Assembly (NCBI GenBank): GCA_030533315.1
Contig: JAUNJL010000100.1
Span: 1-6,863 of the forward strand
From: Eubacteriales bacterium
GTDB taxonomy: Bacteria > Bacillota_A > Clostridia > Lachnospirales > Lachnospiraceae
Reading direction: 5' to 3'
Length of the DNA: 6,863 bases
Below the pieces are notes generated by a model. That model worked only from the letters and a program-made list of their open reading frames with translations. It did not search any database and was not told where the DNA came from. A program made the position numbers and the translations under genes. Positions within the stretch are counted from its first letter, which is position 1. Every line of letters begins with the position of its first letter. Positions 5,647 through 6,863 of this stretch are shown here, piece by piece.

Positions 5647-6717
5647 ATGAAAAGAAAGTTATTGACCGCTACTCTTTGTGCATCTATGGTTGCCGGCATG
5701 GTGGTTGTACCGGCTGTTACCGCACAGGCTGAGGAAAGCAAGGGCCTGATCGGTGTTGCAATGCCTACCCAGGATCTTCAGAGATGGAACCAGGACGGCG
5801 AGAACATGAAGAAAGAGCTGGAGGCAAAGGGCTATGAGGTAGATCTTCAGTACGCTGGCAACGATGTTGGTACCCAGGTTTCTCAGATCGAGAACATGAT
5901 CGCAAACGGCGACCAGCTCCTGGTTATCGCTTCCATCGAGGGTGATTCCCTTGGAACCGTTCTTGCACAGGCAAAGGAGAACGATATTCCAGTTATCGCT
6001 TATGACCGTCTCATCATGAACACGGATGCTGTTTCCTATTATGCAACCTTCGATAACTATCTTGTTGGAAAGACTCAGGGCGAGTATCTGGTAGAGGCTC
6101 TGGATCTTGAGAATCAGGACGGCCCCTTCAACATCGAGTTTGTGACAGGCGATCCTGGCGACAACAATGTAAACTTCTTCTTCAATGGCGCTATGGACGT
6201 TCTTAAGCCATACATCGACGAGGGCAAGCTGGAAGTTCCCTCCGGCCAGATGACCAAGGACGAGGTTGCTACCGCAAACTGGGCAACAGAGACTGCACAG
6301 GCAAGATTCGAGAACATCCTTTCTTCCTACTATGCAGATGGAACCAACCTTGACGCCGTTCTTGCTTCCAACGACTCCACCGCTCTTGGCGTTGTGAACG
6401 CTCTGGCAGCAAACTACACAGGTGAGTATCCGGTGATCACCGGTCAGGACTGCGACATTGCAAATATGCCTTCCATCATCGACGGCAAGCAGGCAATGTC
6501 CGTATTTAAGGATACCCGTACACTGGCATCCAAGGTTGTTGAGATGGTTGACGCCATCATGACAGGCAGCGAGGCTCCGGTAAACGATACAGAGACCTAC
6601 GACAATGGCACAGGCGTGATTCCTTCCTACCTTTGCGAGCCGGTTGCTGTAACTGTTGACAACTACGAAGAAATGCTGATCGATTCTGGATATTATACAG
6701 CGGATCAGTTTGAATAA
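5647..6717 (+). CDS. chvE: ChvE-like multiple-monosaccharide ABC transporter substrate-binding protein
   Basis: This is a 356-residue secreted receptor that would bind sugar and deliver it to the MmsA/GguA-type transporter starting just downstream. The signal peptide has a KRK n-region, a hydrophobic core and an AQA-EE cleavage site after residue 28. The Cys at 11 has Leu at -1, so there is no good lipobox, which is unusual for a binding protein of a monoderm Firmicute. The mature protein strongly resembles Agrobacterium ChvE as I recall it: GVAMPT, QRW (45-47), QVSQIENMI, VIAYDRLI (Tyr119-Asp120-Arg121), VSYYATFDN, DNN (172-174), GAMDVLKPYIDEGKLEV, SGQM, ATAQARF-like, SND (241-243), GQDCD (266-270), FKDTR (Lys288) and VPSYL-PVAVT. 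ChvE proteins bind several aldoses, so the exact sugar is open. Codon choice (GTT, GCT, CTT) differs from the GTG/CTG/GCC-rich genes upstream, consistent with strong expression. It is also related to the XylF-like lipoprotein upstream. Confidence 0.93.
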   Translation: MKRKLLTATLCASMVAGMVVVPAVTAQAEESKGLIGVAMPTQDLQRWNQDGENMKKELEAKGYEVDLQYAGNDVGTQVSQIENMIANGDQLLVIASIEGDSLGTVLAQAKENDIPVIAYDRLIMNTDAVSYYATFDNYLVGKTQGEYLVEALDLENQDGPFNIEFVTGDPGDNNVNFFFNGAMDVLKPYIDEGKLEVPSGQMTKDEVATANWATETAQARFENILSSYYADGTNLDAVLASNDSTALGVVNALAANYTGEYPVITGQDCDIANMPSIIDGKQAMSVFKDTRTLASKVVEMVDAIMTGSEAPVNDTETYDNGTGVIPSYLCEPVAVTVDNYEEMLIDSGYYTADQFE

Positions 6718-6754
6718 GAATTTCTGACTGCATCAATAAATGACAGGTAATTTG

Positions 6755-6785
6755 CAGGCGGGCCAGCGCGCCCGCCTGTTGTTTT
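6755..6785 (+). terminator. Intercistronic GC-rich terminator/attenuator after the ChvE-like gene
   Basis: CAGGCGGGC (6755-6763) and GCCCGCCTG (6770-6778) form a perfect 9-bp stem with a 6-base loop, followed by TTGTTTT (6779-6785). It lies between the binding protein and its ATPase gene. Partial termination and 3' protection of the binding-protein message are the usual role of such elements in sugar ABC operons. Read-through would still express the ATPase. Confidence 0.8.
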
Positions 6786-6800
6786 GAAAAAACTGAGTTT

Positions 6801-6808
6801 GGAGGGAG
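6801..6808 (+). promoter_or_regulatory. Ribosome binding site supporting a TTG start
   Basis: GGAGGGAG lies 5 bases before TTG 6814. The next in-frame ATG at 6835 has no ribosome site and would cut off the residues before the conserved MKNITKTFPG segment. Confidence 0.75.
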
Positions 6809-6813
6809 AAATT

Positions 6814-6863
6814 TTGGCAAAGATACTGTTGGAAATGAAGAATATCACCAAAACATTCCCCGG
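6814..6863 (+). CDS. mmsA: Sugar ABC transporter ATP-binding protein, MmsA/GguA type (5' end only)
   Basis: Only the first 16 codons are inside the window. The TTG start gives (M)AKILLEMKNITKTFPG. The LLEMKNITKTFPG stretch is typical of the N-terminus of the double-ATPase subunits of the RbsA/XylG/MglA/GguA/MmsA family, just before the first Walker A region, which is not visible here. These proteins hydrolyse ATP on the inner face of the membrane to drive sugar import with a single permease gene (MmsB/GguB), expected next downstream. Placement directly after a ChvE-like binding protein favours the MmsA/GguA subtype over xylose- or ribose-specific relatives, but the fragment alone cannot separate them. 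Confidence 0.85.
   Translation, partial: MAKILLEMKNITKTFP

Noticed and set aside
5415..5732. Open frame of 105 codons across the gap before the ChvE-like gene
   Set aside because: It runs through the terminator, inverted repeats and promoter, overlaps the signal peptide region in another frame, and has no ribosome site or known domain.
1..6863. Mobile elements, CRISPR arrays, tRNA or rRNA genes, riboswitches
   Set aside because: I saw no transposase, terminal repeats, regularly spaced repeats, tRNA-like cloverleaf or recognisable riboswitch core. All long stretches are accounted for by the annotated genes.

Overview
The window reads as a chromosomal carbohydrate-sensing and sugar-uptake locus from a Firmicute, most likely a Lachnospiraceae-type Clostridium (Clostridial cluster XIVa). 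The basis is gene content and order (a YesM/YesN-type two-component pair beside sugar-binding proteins), strong AGGAGG-like ribosome binding sites, a lipobox in one binding protein, and moderately GC-rich coding sequence with AT-rich promoters. The genus cannot be fixed from the sequence. All genes are on the + strand.

Layout. 1-64: AT-rich promoter region with a TATAAT hexamer, a perfect 15-base palindrome and a Shine-Dalgarno sequence. 65-1096: membrane-anchored periplasmic-binding-fold sensor. 1149-2654: YesM/LytS-type sensor histidine kinase. 2726-4321: YesN-type response regulator with an AraC output domain. 4328-5380: XylF-like sugar-binding lipoprotein. 5381-5646: a 266-base non-coding region dense in inverted repeats, with a bidirectional-looking terminator and an extended -10 promoter. 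5647-6717: ChvE-like multiple-monosaccharide-binding protein. 6718-6813: a GC-rich hairpin with a U tract and a ribosome binding site. 6814 to the window end: first 16 codons of the MmsA/GguA-type sugar ABC transporter ATPase.

Working model (inference). The first three genes match the layout of the XylFII-LytS-YesN three-component system described in Clostridium beijerinckii. There, a membrane-tethered binding protein senses sugar outside the cell and passes the signal through the kinase to an AraC-type regulator, which turns on a sugar ABC transporter. Here the cassette carries a fourth gene, a XylF-like lipoprotein without its own ABC genes. The likely target is the downstream ChvE-MmsA(-MmsB) importer. 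Three different sugar-binding-fold proteins therefore sit in under 7 kb: one tethered sensor, one lipoprotein and one conventionally secreted, probably highly expressed receptor. The sensing and uptake units are separated by a terminator, and a second hairpin probably lowers ATPase expression relative to the binding protein. I saw no mobile element, CRISPR array, tRNA or rRNA.
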